Shown here in pieces: positions 1 to 7,634 of a stretch of DNA of 64,000 nt. The stretch covers positions 5,208,001 through 5,272,000 of the forward strand of contig CP197396.1 of NCBI GenBank assembly GCA_052161885.1, read 5' to 3'. Under the pieces are notes generated by a model. It made no database searches, was not told where the DNA came from, and saw only the letters and a list, made by a program, of their open reading frames with translations. Both the position numbers and the translations under genes were made by a program. Source of the stretch: QKTW01 sp052161885 (GTDB lineage: Bacteria > Bacteroidota > Bacteroidia > Chitinophagales > Chitinophagaceae). Positions within the stretch are counted from its first letter, which is position 1. Each line of letters opens with the position of its first letter.

Positions 1-39
1 GATGTGTTTTGCTTAATTTACTTTAGTAAAGTACATTTT

Positions 40-681
40 ATGTCATTGTATAAACCATATCGTTTTTTATTCCTGGGGATGATGATAGCTCTTTTTTTTG
101 CACTAGACAGCTGTAAGAAAGATACTGACAGTAATTCACTGAACCCGGATTTTTCCTGGTCGGGCAGTACACTTATAGGAGATACATTAGTTTTCCAATG
201 CACGCTTCCGGGTAATTATGTATGGATATTCGGAGATGGCGATTCTTCCACAGAGGCGCAGCCTGCTCATCTATATCATAAGCCCGGAAAATATACAGTA
301 TCACTCAAATTCAGCAGCGGTACGTTTCTGCAGACTGTTACAAAGACAGTTGCAATAACTGCCGGAACAGCACGTCTTGCCGGGACTTATAAATGGAGTG
401 GGTATTTTCATTCCTGGGTTGGTGCAAGCTCTACCACCTATCCGCTGAACGACACTGTATTTTCTATTACTGCTCTTACTGATTCTACCATAGGGGTCTG
501 GGGGGATTATCTTCGTTTTTACGGCTACTATCCCGATGATAAATATGAATTGTTCCTGCTGCATGATTGGCCTACGTATATGCTCGAATATCACTTTGAC
601 ACAGACTCCGTCTATTTTATATACAATCCAACTACCAGTCTTGGTAGTGGCTGGTTAGAACATTATAGCACCAAAAGATAA
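40..681 (+). CDS. PKD-domain lipoprotein
   Basis: A 213-residue secreted lipoprotein of unknown role. The ATG at 40 is chosen because it begins a normal lipoprotein signal: two basic residues, a hydrophobic stretch and the lipobox-like ALDSC followed by KKD; an in-frame GTG at 4 would add 12 residues in front. Around residues 35-95 there is one PKD-type beta-sandwich, shown by the FGDG motif, then a Ser/Thr-Ala-Pro-rich turn and YTVSLKF. The C-terminal half is rich in Tyr and Trp and matches nothing I recognise. PKD modules usually mediate surface protein or glycan contacts. It is a single gene at the window edge and its upstream region is not visible. Confidence 0.75.
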   Translation: MSLYKPYRFLFLGMMIALFFALDSCKKDTDSNSLNPDFSWSGSTLIGDTLVFQCTLPGNYVWIFGDGDSSTEAQPAHLYHKPGKYTVSLKFSSGTFLQTVTKTVAITAGTARLAGTYKWSGYFHSWVGASSTTYPLNDTVFSITALTDSTIGVWGDYLRFYGYYPDDKYELFLLHDWPTYMLEYHFDTDSVYFIYNPTTSLGSGWLEHYSTKR

Positions 682-800
682 TACGGCTTTTTTAAAACTT
701 TGAAGGCGGTGCCAGGCAATTGAAACACAACTATATGAAATCAGGTGAATGGCTGAATAATACCATTACTGACGATCTCAGAAAGTAAATAGACTTGTTT

Positions 801-1478
801 ATGATAAAAGCTGTATTAACCGCGGTATGCGCAAGCCTGTTCCTTGCTTCCTGCACCAGCCCTACTCCGAAAAATAATATGGCGGTAAAAACAGGGGATA
901 CTATTACTCGTAAAGACACTGCTGTTGCAGAACCTGTAAATACAAAACAACAGGTGTTTGATACAACGTTGACGCCATTTGCAGATACCAGCTATCAGCT
1001 GCATGTTCATATGGTTAATTGGGACAATCCCGATATCGTAGAAGAAGAAAACAATACTGCGGTAACTTTTCAACATGCGGTAAACGGAAATACACAACTG
1101 GTATTCCGCGATTCTTTCTATTGCATGCAACCAATGATAGAGGGTATGGATATGAATGATGATGGTGTGCCCGACCTGGCAATATTTTACAATACCGGTG
1201 CTCGTGCCAACCCAACTTATCATTTATACCTGTTGGATACTGCTGCGCGTAAGCTGCACTATGTAAAAGGTTTTGAAGAGTTACCGAATGCAGGCCTGGA
1301 CACATCAAATAATATCATTGCAAGCGTTGCTCTGGCAGGGCTTTCCAATTATAGCTTTTACAGGATCACTGCGCAAAACAAATTGGTGAACCTTGGGTAT
1401 TCATTTGAAGCAGACATCGAAGATTCCGGGAAGTATGATAAAGCCATCCGGCAGATCGTAAAACAATATGGGAAATAG
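801..1478 (+). CDS. Hypothetical lipoprotein with calcium-loop-like motif
   Basis: A 225-residue predicted lipoprotein. The ATG at 801 gives a clean signal peptide ending in the lipobox FLASC; the TTG at 795 is less likely. The mature N-terminus is Thr/Lys/Asp-rich and probably disordered. Near residues 113-121 the segment MDMNDDGVPDL looks like an FG-GAP/EF-hand-type calcium loop (DxNxDGxxDL), as often found in secreted Bacteroidota proteins that hold beta-propeller-like or VCBS-like modules. Another window protein (14001-14696) carries the same kind of loop. Function unknown. Next gene follows after about 75 bp on the same strand. Confidence 0.7.
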   Translation: MIKAVLTAVCASLFLASCTSPTPKNNMAVKTGDTITRKDTAVAEPVNTKQQVFDTTLTPFADTSYQLHVHMVNWDNPDIVEEENNTAVTFQHAVNGNTQLVFRDSFYCMQPMIEGMDMNDDGVPDLAIFYNTGARANPTYHLYLLDTAARKLHYVKGFEELPNAGLDTSNNIIASVALAGLSNYSFYRITAQNKLVNLGYSFEADIEDSGKYDKAIRQIVKQYGK

Positions 1479-1554
1479 GTTCGGTTCATATTGCAGTCAT
1501 ATTTTCAGCAATATTGGTGATTTATCTTTATCCAGAGAAAACAAAAAGAACCGA

Positions 1555-1977
1555 ATGAAATCATTATATCTTACGATAATAGTCGTTTTCCTGTCTATCG
1601 CTACATTTGCGCAGCAAAAGGCAAAGCAGGACCCTATTGATGCCGCACTTGATAAATGCCTGAGCAAGCCGGAGAATCAGAATACTGCAAGTACATGTAA
1701 TTGCACTTACGAAGCACTGGATAAATGGGACAAAAAGCTTAATGCCACCTATAAAACATTGCTGGCAAATCTGAAAGAGCCGGCGCGTACCAAACTGGTA
1801 GAAGCGCAGCGGGAATGGGTGAAATTTAAAGAGAAAGAAACTGAGCTGCTCAAGGCTACATATGGTAGTGCAAACGGTACTATGTGGCGCATTGTAAACG
1901 CAGACAAGTTCCTGGACCTTACCAGGTCAAGAGCTTTGGACCTGGAAGCATTACTGGACGTACTCGATGAGTTTTAA
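1555..1977 (+). CDS. LprI-like (DUF1311) secreted protein
   Basis: A 140-residue secreted protein. The ATG at 1555 is preferred over an upstream in-frame GTG/ATG extension at 1468 because it starts a good signal peptide (MKSLYLTII... ending at TFAQQ); the extension overlaps the previous gene and has no secretory character. The mature part has the family pattern of LprI/DUF1311: a Cys pair (CLSK...CNCTY), LDKWDKKLNATYKTLL, then AQREWVKFKE and a final helix. In characterised relatives the domain inhibits lysozyme or acts as a periplasmic lipoprotein; here the role is inferred only. A 7/8 match to the -7 promoter element (TATCTTTA) lies at 1523-1530. Confidence 0.8.
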   Translation: MKSLYLTIIVVFLSIATFAQQKAKQDPIDAALDKCLSKPENQNTASTCNCTYEALDKWDKKLNATYKTLLANLKEPARTKLVEAQREWVKFKEKETELLKATYGSANGTMWRIVNADKFLDLTRSRALDLEALLDVLDEF

Positions 1978-2058
1978 CAATAATATGTGAATGCTGCGAT
2001 CTGGTATATAATTACAATTCATGCTTTGTAGTTAGTTTTATTTAAACTGCATCAATGT

Positions 2059-2919
2059 ATGAAGCAACTATCTATCCTCCTCGTCCCCATCATTCTTTTA
2101 TGCGGTTGCATCCGTAAACCTGTCAGGTCTTCCGGTTCTGGTGCCGATGCGGCATCTGCGGGAATAAAACGGGTATATTCAACTAATGTAAAAGACAGTT
2201 TTTCCATTTTTATAGACCTGCCGGATGGTTATGATACAGCAAAGGCACGCTACCCGGTCGTATACCTTCTTGATGCCAACTTCTACTTTGACATGATTGT
2301 GCCTATTGTACATAAATATGCGGCACTCGGTGGCGTGCAGCCTGCCATATTGGTTGGAGTGGGGTATCGTGATTTCCAGCAGATGGATTCGCTGCGCGAC
2401 AGGGATTATACTTATCCGCAGGAACGTGAAATGAAGAATAGTGGCGGTGGCGAAAAATTTGTTGCATTTCTGCAGGAGGAACTGTTGCCGCAGATAGATG
2501 CACAATACCGGTCGGATACAGCACACCGGGTGCTTATGGGGCATTCACTTGGTGGCTATAGTACCTTGTATACGTTGTTTCATAATCTGCAGCAGGGAAA
2601 GACACCATTTAAATATTATGTGGCCGCCAGTCCGTCGCTGGACTATCATCATGAATACCTGCTCAGCGAGTGGCAAAAGCAGCATCATAATGATAGCACT
2701 GTCCGGGTATTCGCAACCTTTGGCGGATTGGAAGACGAAGAAAATAAAGATGATGTACCCAGTAGTCCAAAAGTTGCCACATTACTTTCCGGATTACAGC
2801 AGTTACTTGAGAAGGATAGTATAAAATACAAAAGTGAAATATATAGCAGCCTTGGTCATATGGATGCGGCATTGCCCGCTTTTTCAAAAGGATTGCAATG
2901 GAGCCTGGAGGAAAAATGA
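2059..2919 (+). CDS. Putative esterase lipoprotein (alpha/beta hydrolase, esterase D family)
   Basis: A 286-residue alpha/beta hydrolase of the putative-esterase family (PF00756-type, which includes esterase D, Fes/IroE siderophore esterases and feruloyl esterases). Lipobox LLCGC places it on a membrane, with Cys17 lipidated. The fold is visible as YPVVYLLDA (strand and oxyanion side, about residue 65), ILVGVGY near 97-103, the nucleophile elbow GHSLGG with Ser163, and a late His in GHMDAA near 267. Substrate cannot be read from sequence; siderophore or acyl-sugar esters are typical. It is paralogous to the esterase at 50687-51502, which lacks the lipobox. It stands alone with unrelated lipoprotein genes on both sides. 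Confidence 0.85.
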   Translation: MKQLSILLVPIILLCGCIRKPVRSSGSGADAASAGIKRVYSTNVKDSFSIFIDLPDGYDTAKARYPVVYLLDANFYFDMIVPIVHKYAALGGVQPAILVGVGYRDFQQMDSLRDRDYTYPQEREMKNSGGGEKFVAFLQEELLPQIDAQYRSDTAHRVLMGHSLGGYSTLYTLFHNLQQGKTPFKYYVAASPSLDYHHEYLLSEWQKQHHNDSTVRVFATFGGLEDEENKDDVPSSPKVATLLSGLQQLLEKDSIKYKSEIYSSLGHMDAALPAFSKGLQWSLEEK

Positions 2920-3009
2920 TGAAACTACACCAATATGTTTAAATTCAATGGCCGGGATCGCATGTAATGTCTCGGCCGCGAGTATGAGGTAAGAAACTAA
3001 AATAAGAAT

Positions 3010-3522
3010 ATGCAAAGATCTGCCGGGAAGATATTAATACTGCTGCTGCCATGTTTTACAATGTTGCTTCAGGGGTGTTTCAGCTACTGGACTGAAAAAG
3101 AAAAGGCAGATTTTGCGGCAAAATGCGCTGCGACAGACTCTGTAGCGGATTTCAGTTTTACAGTTACAGGTTTTACTTATGAGCAGGTTAAGACTGTGTT
3201 GGTGTATCATATCAGGAATCAAATGATTATCGATTCATTTTATGTTCATCCGGATATAAGAAACTATGATTCCCTGAGAGATCGCTATTGGGTCAGTGTT
3301 GATCAGGCGATATATGTTAAGGATACATACCAGTTTGTTATTCCGGGTCAGAAACCGTTTTTACTGTCGGGTATGAAAATGGTCATGTGGCCGCAATGGA
3401 CGATGATGTCTGAAGGGTATGGCTGCCGGATGAAAGGCTATTCTGTCAATGGTGAAAAATATGAAGATGGTGGCCCCGATTTTATAAAGAAAGGATACAG
3501 CTATCCCAAAATCTCAAAGTGA
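3010..3522 (+). CDS. Hypothetical lipoprotein
   Basis: A 170-residue protein with a lipoprotein signal peptide (MQRSAGKILILLLPC... lipobox LLQGC, lipidated Cys about residue 23). The mature domain has a strand-rich pattern with VADFSFTVTGFTYEQV near residues 45-60 and an Asp-Ser-rich middle, and ends in Tyr/Lys-rich sequence. I do not recognise the family. It ends 5 bp before the convergent epimerase gene stops, so the two transcripts run into each other with no obvious terminator between them. Confidence 0.65.
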   Translation: MQRSAGKILILLLPCFTMLLQGCFSYWTEKEKADFAAKCAATDSVADFSFTVTGFTYEQVKTVLVYHIRNQMIIDSFYVHPDIRNYDSLRDRYWVSVDQAIYVKDTYQFVIPGQKPFLLSGMKMVMWPQWTMMSEGYGCRMKGYSVNGEKYEDGGPDFIKKGYSYPKISK

Positions 3523-3527
3523 TATAA

Positions 3528-4178
3528 TTACATCATCCTTATATCAGCGATCTCATAAATACAGATGCTTTCGGTTGGTGAGTGTTCTGCGGTATACAGC
3601 AGTGTTTGTAATATCTGCGGCAGGTACACCAACCTTAATGCCCTGGCTTTGGCCGAGGTAGCGGGAAGCCATTCCAGCAATTTATATAATGGTAAAAACA
3701 ACAATGGCCAGTAGTGTCCGGGACCTATCACATACCACGGCCTGATGAAGCTGGCATTGATGCCGGTGTCCCTTATGGCAGCTTCGCCGGCGGCACGGCA
3801 GCGTTGATAATCTTCCATGATCCGGGTGGGTGTTTGCGCTACGCTTACATAGATGAAGTGTCCGGCACCGGATATTTTCGCGGCAGCAGCAGATGCTTTT
3901 GCCGATGCAAGGTCTATTTTGGGAAACAAATCTTTTTTCTTCGGACCGGGGTGCGAAACGCCCAGTAATTGTATGAAAGTACAGCCGGCTGGTATCTCAG
4001 AAGAAAAACTGGCTGCATCAAACGGATCTGCAACAACAGGTATGGCGCCAGCAGGTAATTTGTGTTCAGAACCTTTACGCACAAGGGCTTTTACAGTAAA
4101 ACCTTTTTCCAGCAGCAGCCGGATAAGTCTGCGGCCGATATAACCGGTACCGCCTGTAATAAACACATCCCGATTCAT
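3528..4178 (-). CDS. NAD(P)-binding epimerase/dehydratase-like protein
   Basis: A 216-residue atypical short-chain dehydrogenase with the N-terminal NAD(P) loop GGTGYIG at residues 9-15 and the NmrA/SDR-a5 style middle: VVADPFD, FIQLLGV and FIYVSVAQTP. The ATG at 4178 is favoured over an upstream start at 4193 because it places the Rossmann strand (MNRDVFITGG) right at the N-terminus. The classical YxxxK catalytic pair is replaced by a YQRCRAAGE segment, so it may be a redox sensor or NDUFA9/ubiquinone-associated type protein rather than a sugar epimerase. The gene is short compared with usual 280-300 residue relatives; the C-terminal part is reduced. Confidence 0.75.
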   Translation of the reverse strand: MNRDVFITGGTGYIGRRLIRLLLEKGFTVKALVRKGSEHKLPAGAIPVVADPFDAASFSSEIPAGCTFIQLLGVSHPGPKKKDLFPKIDLASAKASAAAAKISGAGHFIYVSVAQTPTRIMEDYQRCRAAGEAAIRDTGINASFIRPWYVIGPGHYWPLLFLPLYKLLEWLPATSAKARALRLVYLPQILQTLLYTAEHSPTESICIYEIADIRMM

Positions 4179-4195
4179 ATGGTTAAAATACAAAT

Positions 4196-4231
4196 AAAAA
4201 CTCCCTGATTTAACGGAAGCAGGGAGTTTTT
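4196..4231 (-). terminator. Rho-independent terminator for purine nucleoside phosphorylase
   Basis: Perfect 12-bp inverted repeat (AAAAACTCCCTG at 4196-4207 and its complement at 4220-4231) with a 12-nt loop, just after the stop of the phosphorylase gene on the minus strand. On that strand the stem is followed by a U-rich run, which fits intrinsic termination. Confidence 0.8.
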
Positions 4232-4247
4232 ATCCGGGAAAATATTA

Positions 4248-5069
4248 TTAAGCAGTGCGTTTAATCAGTTCGGCTACCAGCGATGCCAGTTTCGGTGCTG
4301 CTTCATTGGCCGCAGCCAGTACTTCTTCGTGGGTAATGGTGTTGAGCTCTTCACGGATGCCCAGGTCAGTAACAATACTTGCGCCAAATACTTTCATACC
4401 GCCATGTATAGCCACGATCACTTCGGGCACTGTGCTCATACCTACAAGATCTGCGCCGATGGTATGCAGCCAATGGTATTCGGCATGGGTCTCAAATGTG
4501 GGGCCCTGTATGCCGGAGTATACGCCGGTCTGCACCTTCAGATTCTGTTCTGCGGCTATTTCCTGTGCGGCAGCAATCAGTTTCAGGTCATACGGCTCAC
4601 TCATATCCGGGAAGCGGGTGCCGAGGCGTTCGTCATTAGGGCCGCGCAGCGGGTGCTCAGGAAAGAGGTTTATATGATCGCGGATGATAACAATATCACC
4701 CACGCGGAAATTTTTATTCATGCCTCCTGCCGCATTGGATACAAAAAGTGTTTGTACACCCAGTGCCTTCATTACACGAACGGGGAATGTCACTTCCTGC
4801 ATAGTATAGCCTTCGTAAAAATGAAAGCGACCGGCCATCATTACCACCTGTTTGCCATCTATCGTACCGAAGATCATCTTGCCGGCATGGCCTTCTACCG
4901 TTGAAACCGGGAAATTGGGTATCTGGCTGTAAGGGATTTCTTTGGTAATCGTCACCAGTTCGGTAAGTCCGCCCAGTCCGCTGCCAAGGATAATACCTGC
5001 AACCGGCGTATCGCTCACTTGTTGCTTTATAAATGCTGCTGTAGCCTGTATCTTATCAAATAGATTCAT
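4248..5069 (-). CDS. punA: Purine-nucleoside phosphorylase, trimeric type
   Basis: A 273-residue cytosolic purine-nucleoside phosphorylase of the trimeric PNP/MTAP family, which splits purine (deoxy)nucleosides with phosphate for salvage. Seen in the sequence: phosphate loop GSGLGG at 29-34, His61 (EGHAG), RFHFYEG at 81-87, SNAAGG at 111-116, GPTFET with Glu193, and MST at 211-213. The base-recognition position usually held by Asn (human Asn243) is Asp235 here (VTDLG). Length is normal. An exact -7 promoter element TACTTTTG lies at 5092-5099, 23 nt upstream of the ATG. Confidence 0.93.
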   Translation of the reverse strand: MNLFDKIQATAAFIKQQVSDTPVAGIILGSGLGGLTELVTITKEIPYSQIPNFPVSTVEGHAGKMIFGTIDGKQVVMMAGRFHFYEGYTMQEVTFPVRVMKALGVQTLFVSNAAGGMNKNFRVGDIVIIRDHINLFPEHPLRGPNDERLGTRFPDMSEPYDLKLIAAAQEIAAEQNLKVQTGVYSGIQGPTFETHAEYHWLHTIGADLVGMSTVPEVIVAIHGGMKVFGASIVTDLGIREELNTITHEEVLAAANEAAPKLASLVAELIKRTA

Positions 5070-5091
5070 ATCGTTTTTTATATAACGGGCA

Positions 5092-5099
5092 CAAAAGTA
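5092..5099 (-). promoter_or_regulatory. Bacteroidota -7 promoter element for purine nucleoside phosphorylase
   Basis: Minus-strand TACTTTTG, an exact match to TAnnTTTG, ending 23 nt before the start codon. No good -33 TTTG was seen at the expected distance. Confidence 0.5.
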
Positions 5100-5168
5100 G
5101 AGATTAGATTTGAGAAGTGAGATTTGAGTATTGGGATGTGAGCTGTTAGAGATGAGTATTGAGAATCG

Positions 5169-5516
5169 TTACCGGCTCACGCTCATTTTTATTACAATGA
5201 AAGCTAAAATAGCCAGCAGTAATATGATCAATATTGCAACCCAGCTCCATGTGTTATTTACATCGCGCTTGCGGCGTGGCCTGCGGCCGGTAAGTTCTTT
5301 GCGCAGTTGGTGATTGATGCGGCTCACAGCGTCTTTCGTTTCTGCGGCAGTAAGTTCCTGCAGGCCTTCTACGGCGTCACTTTCCATGCCTTCACCGGCA
5401 AGCCATGCTTCTACTTCATGTCGTTCCTCCGGAGATAGCCGCCCTTCAAGATAAGCCATCAGCTTGTCCTGCGGAAGCTCGTCGCCCTGCTGCCATATGT
5501 CTCTCAGGTCGCTCAT
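5169..5516 (-). CDS. Small membrane protein, probable anti-sigma factor
   Basis: A 115-residue protein with a cytosolic N-terminal part and one transmembrane helix near residues 89-110 (VAILIILLLAILAFIVI), preceded by a strongly basic RRPRRKRD segment that fixes the N-terminus inside. The first 45 residues hold the LMAYLEGRLSPEERHEVEAWL pattern typical of anti-sigma factor N-termini. Its ATG overlaps the TGA of the ECF sigma gene (ATGA, 5513-5516), implying translational coupling and partnership. Odd: only about five residues lie outside the membrane, so there is no periplasmic sensor domain. Assignment as anti-sigma factor rests on context plus N-terminal pattern. Confidence 0.75.
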   Translation of the reverse strand: MSDLRDIWQQGDELPQDKLMAYLEGRLSPEERHEVEAWLAGEGMESDAVEGLQELTAAETKDAVSRINHQLRKELTGRRPRRKRDVNNTWSWVAILIILLLAILAFIVIKMSVSR

Positions 5517-6091
5517 GAGGAATTTTTACCCAGTTTTTTCAGTAATATATTTTTAAGATTCCGTTTCCCGTTCTGTATATAGCTTTTTACCTGCCGGAAG
5601 TCGAACCCGGTCTGATCGGTAATCTGCTGATAGCTTTTCTTTTCGAGATAGAACAAAACTACACAGTTCTTTTGCTCTTCATTCAATTCTTCCAGTGCTA
5701 TTTTCATCTGCTCCAGTGTATATTCCTGCCACCGTACTTCTTCATTGTCTGTATGTGTGGCTGCTATATTGCCCAATACTTCTTCCGGGGCCTTGTATTG
5801 CTGGTCGCGGAGCAGCTGCAGGCAATAGTTGCGCATCAGCACATATAGCCAGCCTTTGAAGTTGAGAATTTCGCCCTGCGGGAGGTGGGTGATTGCTTTG
5901 AGAAACACCTGCTGTACGGCATCCTGTGCTTCTTCACGGTCTTTGAGATATTTCATGGCCACACCAAGCAGCAGCAGGGTATAGCGCTGTAGCAGGTATC
6001 CCAGCCATTGCGCGTCGTTACTGCTGCGGTATAGCGACAGTAACTCTTCATCTGTAAGGTTGATATGTTGCTGATTTGACGGCAATAGCAA
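5513..6091 (-). CDS. RNA polymerase sigma-70 factor, ECF type
   Basis: ECF sigma factor with the two standard regions: sigma-2 (LLQRYTLLLLGVAMKYLKD, DREEAQDAVQQVFLKA, then FKGWLYVLMRNYCLQLL) and sigma-4 (LNEEQKNCVVLFYLE, SYQQITDQTGFDFRQVKSYI). No ATG exists in the right place; the open frame runs to 6238, but a strong terminator of the upstream gene lies at 6180-6210 inside that stretch, so translation must start after it. TTG codons at 6091 and 6085 immediately precede the conserved domain; 6091 is used here, with low certainty. It is co-transcribed with the membrane partner by a 4-bp overlap. Confidence 0.85.
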   Translation of the reverse strand: MLLPSNQQHINLTDEELLSLYRSSNDAQWLGYLLQRYTLLLLGVAMKYLKDREEAQDAVQQVFLKAITHLPQGEILNFKGWLYVLMRNYCLQLLRDQQYKAPEEVLGNIAATHTDNEEVRWQEYTLEQMKIALEELNEEQKNCVVLFYLEKKSYQQITDQTGFDFRQVKSYIQNGKRNLKNILLKKLGKNSS

Positions 6092-6179
6092 TGAATTGAT
6101 GTAAAGATGATAAAAAAGAAATATTCCATAAAGCAACCGGTAGTAAATAGCCCCTTTTTTTACTGGGACCACAATAAAA

Positions 6180-6210
6180 GAAGAACAGGCAGCATAGCCG
6201 CCTGTTCTTC
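6180..6210 (-). terminator. Terminator of arylsulfotransferase-like gene
   Basis: Perfect 11-bp arms GAAGAACAGGC (6180-6190) and GCCTGTTCTTC (6200-6210) around a 9-nt loop, 25 bp after the stop of the upstream gene; on the minus strand it is followed by TTTTATTG. It also separates that gene from the sigma factor gene. Confidence 0.85.
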
Positions 6211-6234
6211 GTATAAGGAGATAGTGTTTGAAAA

Positions 6235-7431
6235 TCAAAATTTATAGGCACGGTATGTAGCCTGTTTGCTGGTCATTTCAAGCAGCTTCTGCCCTGTGAG
6301 ATAGTTAACCTCCAATACATACTGGGCAGTGCCGCCACCGATAAAATAGTTATCGCCCATTTTTTGCACAGATCCCATGAACTGCGTAAATGGTTCCGGG
6401 ATATTAAATGATTTAAACCCGATTACCGATTTTGAGCTTTCGTTTATCTGCATTTCTACAATGCGCGACTGCGGCCGCAGTGTAGCATCGCCATTGTCAA
6501 AAAGCATCAGGGTATTATTTTCATCTGTAAGTGTAGCATCATGCTGGCGCAGGAAAACCTGTGATGCGGTAAGTGGAAAATCGCTGTTGTTGCCACCGAG
6601 ACGCCACATTACACTACCGGTAATGTGATTGATTTTAAGGATCTGATTGAGGTTACGGAAAGAACATATGAGATTATTGTCCCTGGGATCTATTATCATA
6701 GAGTTCATATGCATGTAATCCTGTGCTGTACCCGTAGTGTCTGAAAAATTATTGCTTTCCACGCTGGTGGAATAAAATTCGGGGTTTTCACAGCCTACCC
6801 ACTGCCATACGACAGCACCGTTATTTATTTCCTGTATTACGGGTGTTACTACTCTTGGCAAACGAGCCGGACTGAGAGCGGCGGGTATGTTAGTTACTGC
6901 TTTTGCATAATAACTCATGCATATATAGTGATCATCAGAGAGGAGGATAAAATCATGTACGTCCAGTCCTTCATTCTGGCTGGTAGTTATTTCGTTGTAC
7001 GGAGTAAGGTATACCCGCTTAATTTCATTAAAATTTGAGTCAGCTATTACTGCATATCCCGTAAGGGCGTTTACAACGGGTATATGGTAGGTACCGGGGT
7101 CATTGACAATATAAGTATAGCGTGTTTGACCGTTAATAATCCATTTGCGGAAGCAGAATGCAGAATTAGGAAGCGACTTCTGTTGCAGCAGGTTTCCTTT
7201 TTCGTCCATTACCATGAGCTGTCCGCTGTTGGGATTGGTTGTGTAATAGGGTGAGATCATTATCCTGCCGGCTTCAGAAGTGCCGGAAGTATCGATCGTA
7301 TAAACCGATTGTTGCAGGTAAGATGTTGGCTGTGGAGTAACTGTAACGTCGCTGGTTTGGGTTGAATGCCTGGTACACCCTGTAACGAGGAGCGCGCACA
7401 TCAATGCAGATGCACATGAGATTTTTTTCAT
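6235..7431 (-). CDS. Arylsulfotransferase-family lipoprotein
   Basis: A 398-residue secreted lipoprotein (lipobox VTGC near residue 19) with the pattern of the arylsulfotransferase/ASST family, a six-bladed beta-propeller: DVHDF (about residue 155), repeated blade motifs such as VVWQWVG, DYMHMNSM, LICSFRNLNQILKI, VMWRLGG and QHDATL. In enzymes of this family paired His and Arg residues in DxH and HxNS motifs hold the sulfuryl group; HMNS is present here. Enzymatic activity is inferred, since many Bacteroidota members have no known substrate. The gene ends in a strong hairpin and the downstream sigma factor is a separate unit. Confidence 0.8.
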   Translation of the reverse strand: MKKISCASALMCALLVTGCTRHSTQTSDVTVTPQPTSYLQQSVYTIDTSGTSEAGRIMISPYYTTNPNSGQLMVMDEKGNLLQQKSLPNSAFCFRKWIINGQTRYTYIVNDPGTYHIPVVNALTGYAVIADSNFNEIKRVYLTPYNEITTSQNEGLDVHDFILLSDDHYICMSYYAKAVTNIPAALSPARLPRVVTPVIQEINNGAVVWQWVGCENPEFYSTSVESNNFSDTTGTAQDYMHMNSMIIDPRDNNLICSFRNLNQILKINHITGSVMWRLGGNNSDFPLTASQVFLRQHDATLTDENNTLMLFDNGDATLRPQSRIVEMQINESSKSVIGFKSFNIPEPFTQFMGSVQKMGDNYFIGGGTAQYVLEVNYLTGQKLLEMTSKQATYRAYKF

Positions 7432-7566
7432 TTTGAGGAGATAATATGATTTTAAAAAGGCGGGCGTCGTTACATAGATCGCCGGGAAGCTGCGAGGTTT
7501 AGAAGGGGTATAACAAATTGTGTCATAGTACTGTTAAAAACAAGAAAAAGGGCTGGGCATCGCCGT

Positions 7567-7597
7567 TTTGGCTTTCAAAATTTAAAGTGTAGGTTTG
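7567..7597 (+). promoter_or_regulatory. Promoter of acyl-CoA dehydrogenase gene
   Basis: TTTG at 7567-7570, a 19-bp spacer and TAGGTTTG at 7590-7597 match the Bacteroidota -33/-7 promoter in both sequence and spacing. The start codon is 38 bp downstream of the -7 element. Confidence 0.7.
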
Positions 7598-7634
7598 CAG
7601 CGTTATTTTTCATGGTAATTCTTGTATATATTAT

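Noticed and set aside
735..788. 17-codon ORF MKSGEWLNNTITDDLRK between two lipoprotein genes
   Set aside because: Too short to support; no promoter or conservation visible.
6091..6238. Full-length open frame for the sigma factor from 6238
   Set aside because: The first 49 codons would cross the perfect terminator hairpin of the upstream gene and have no sigma character.
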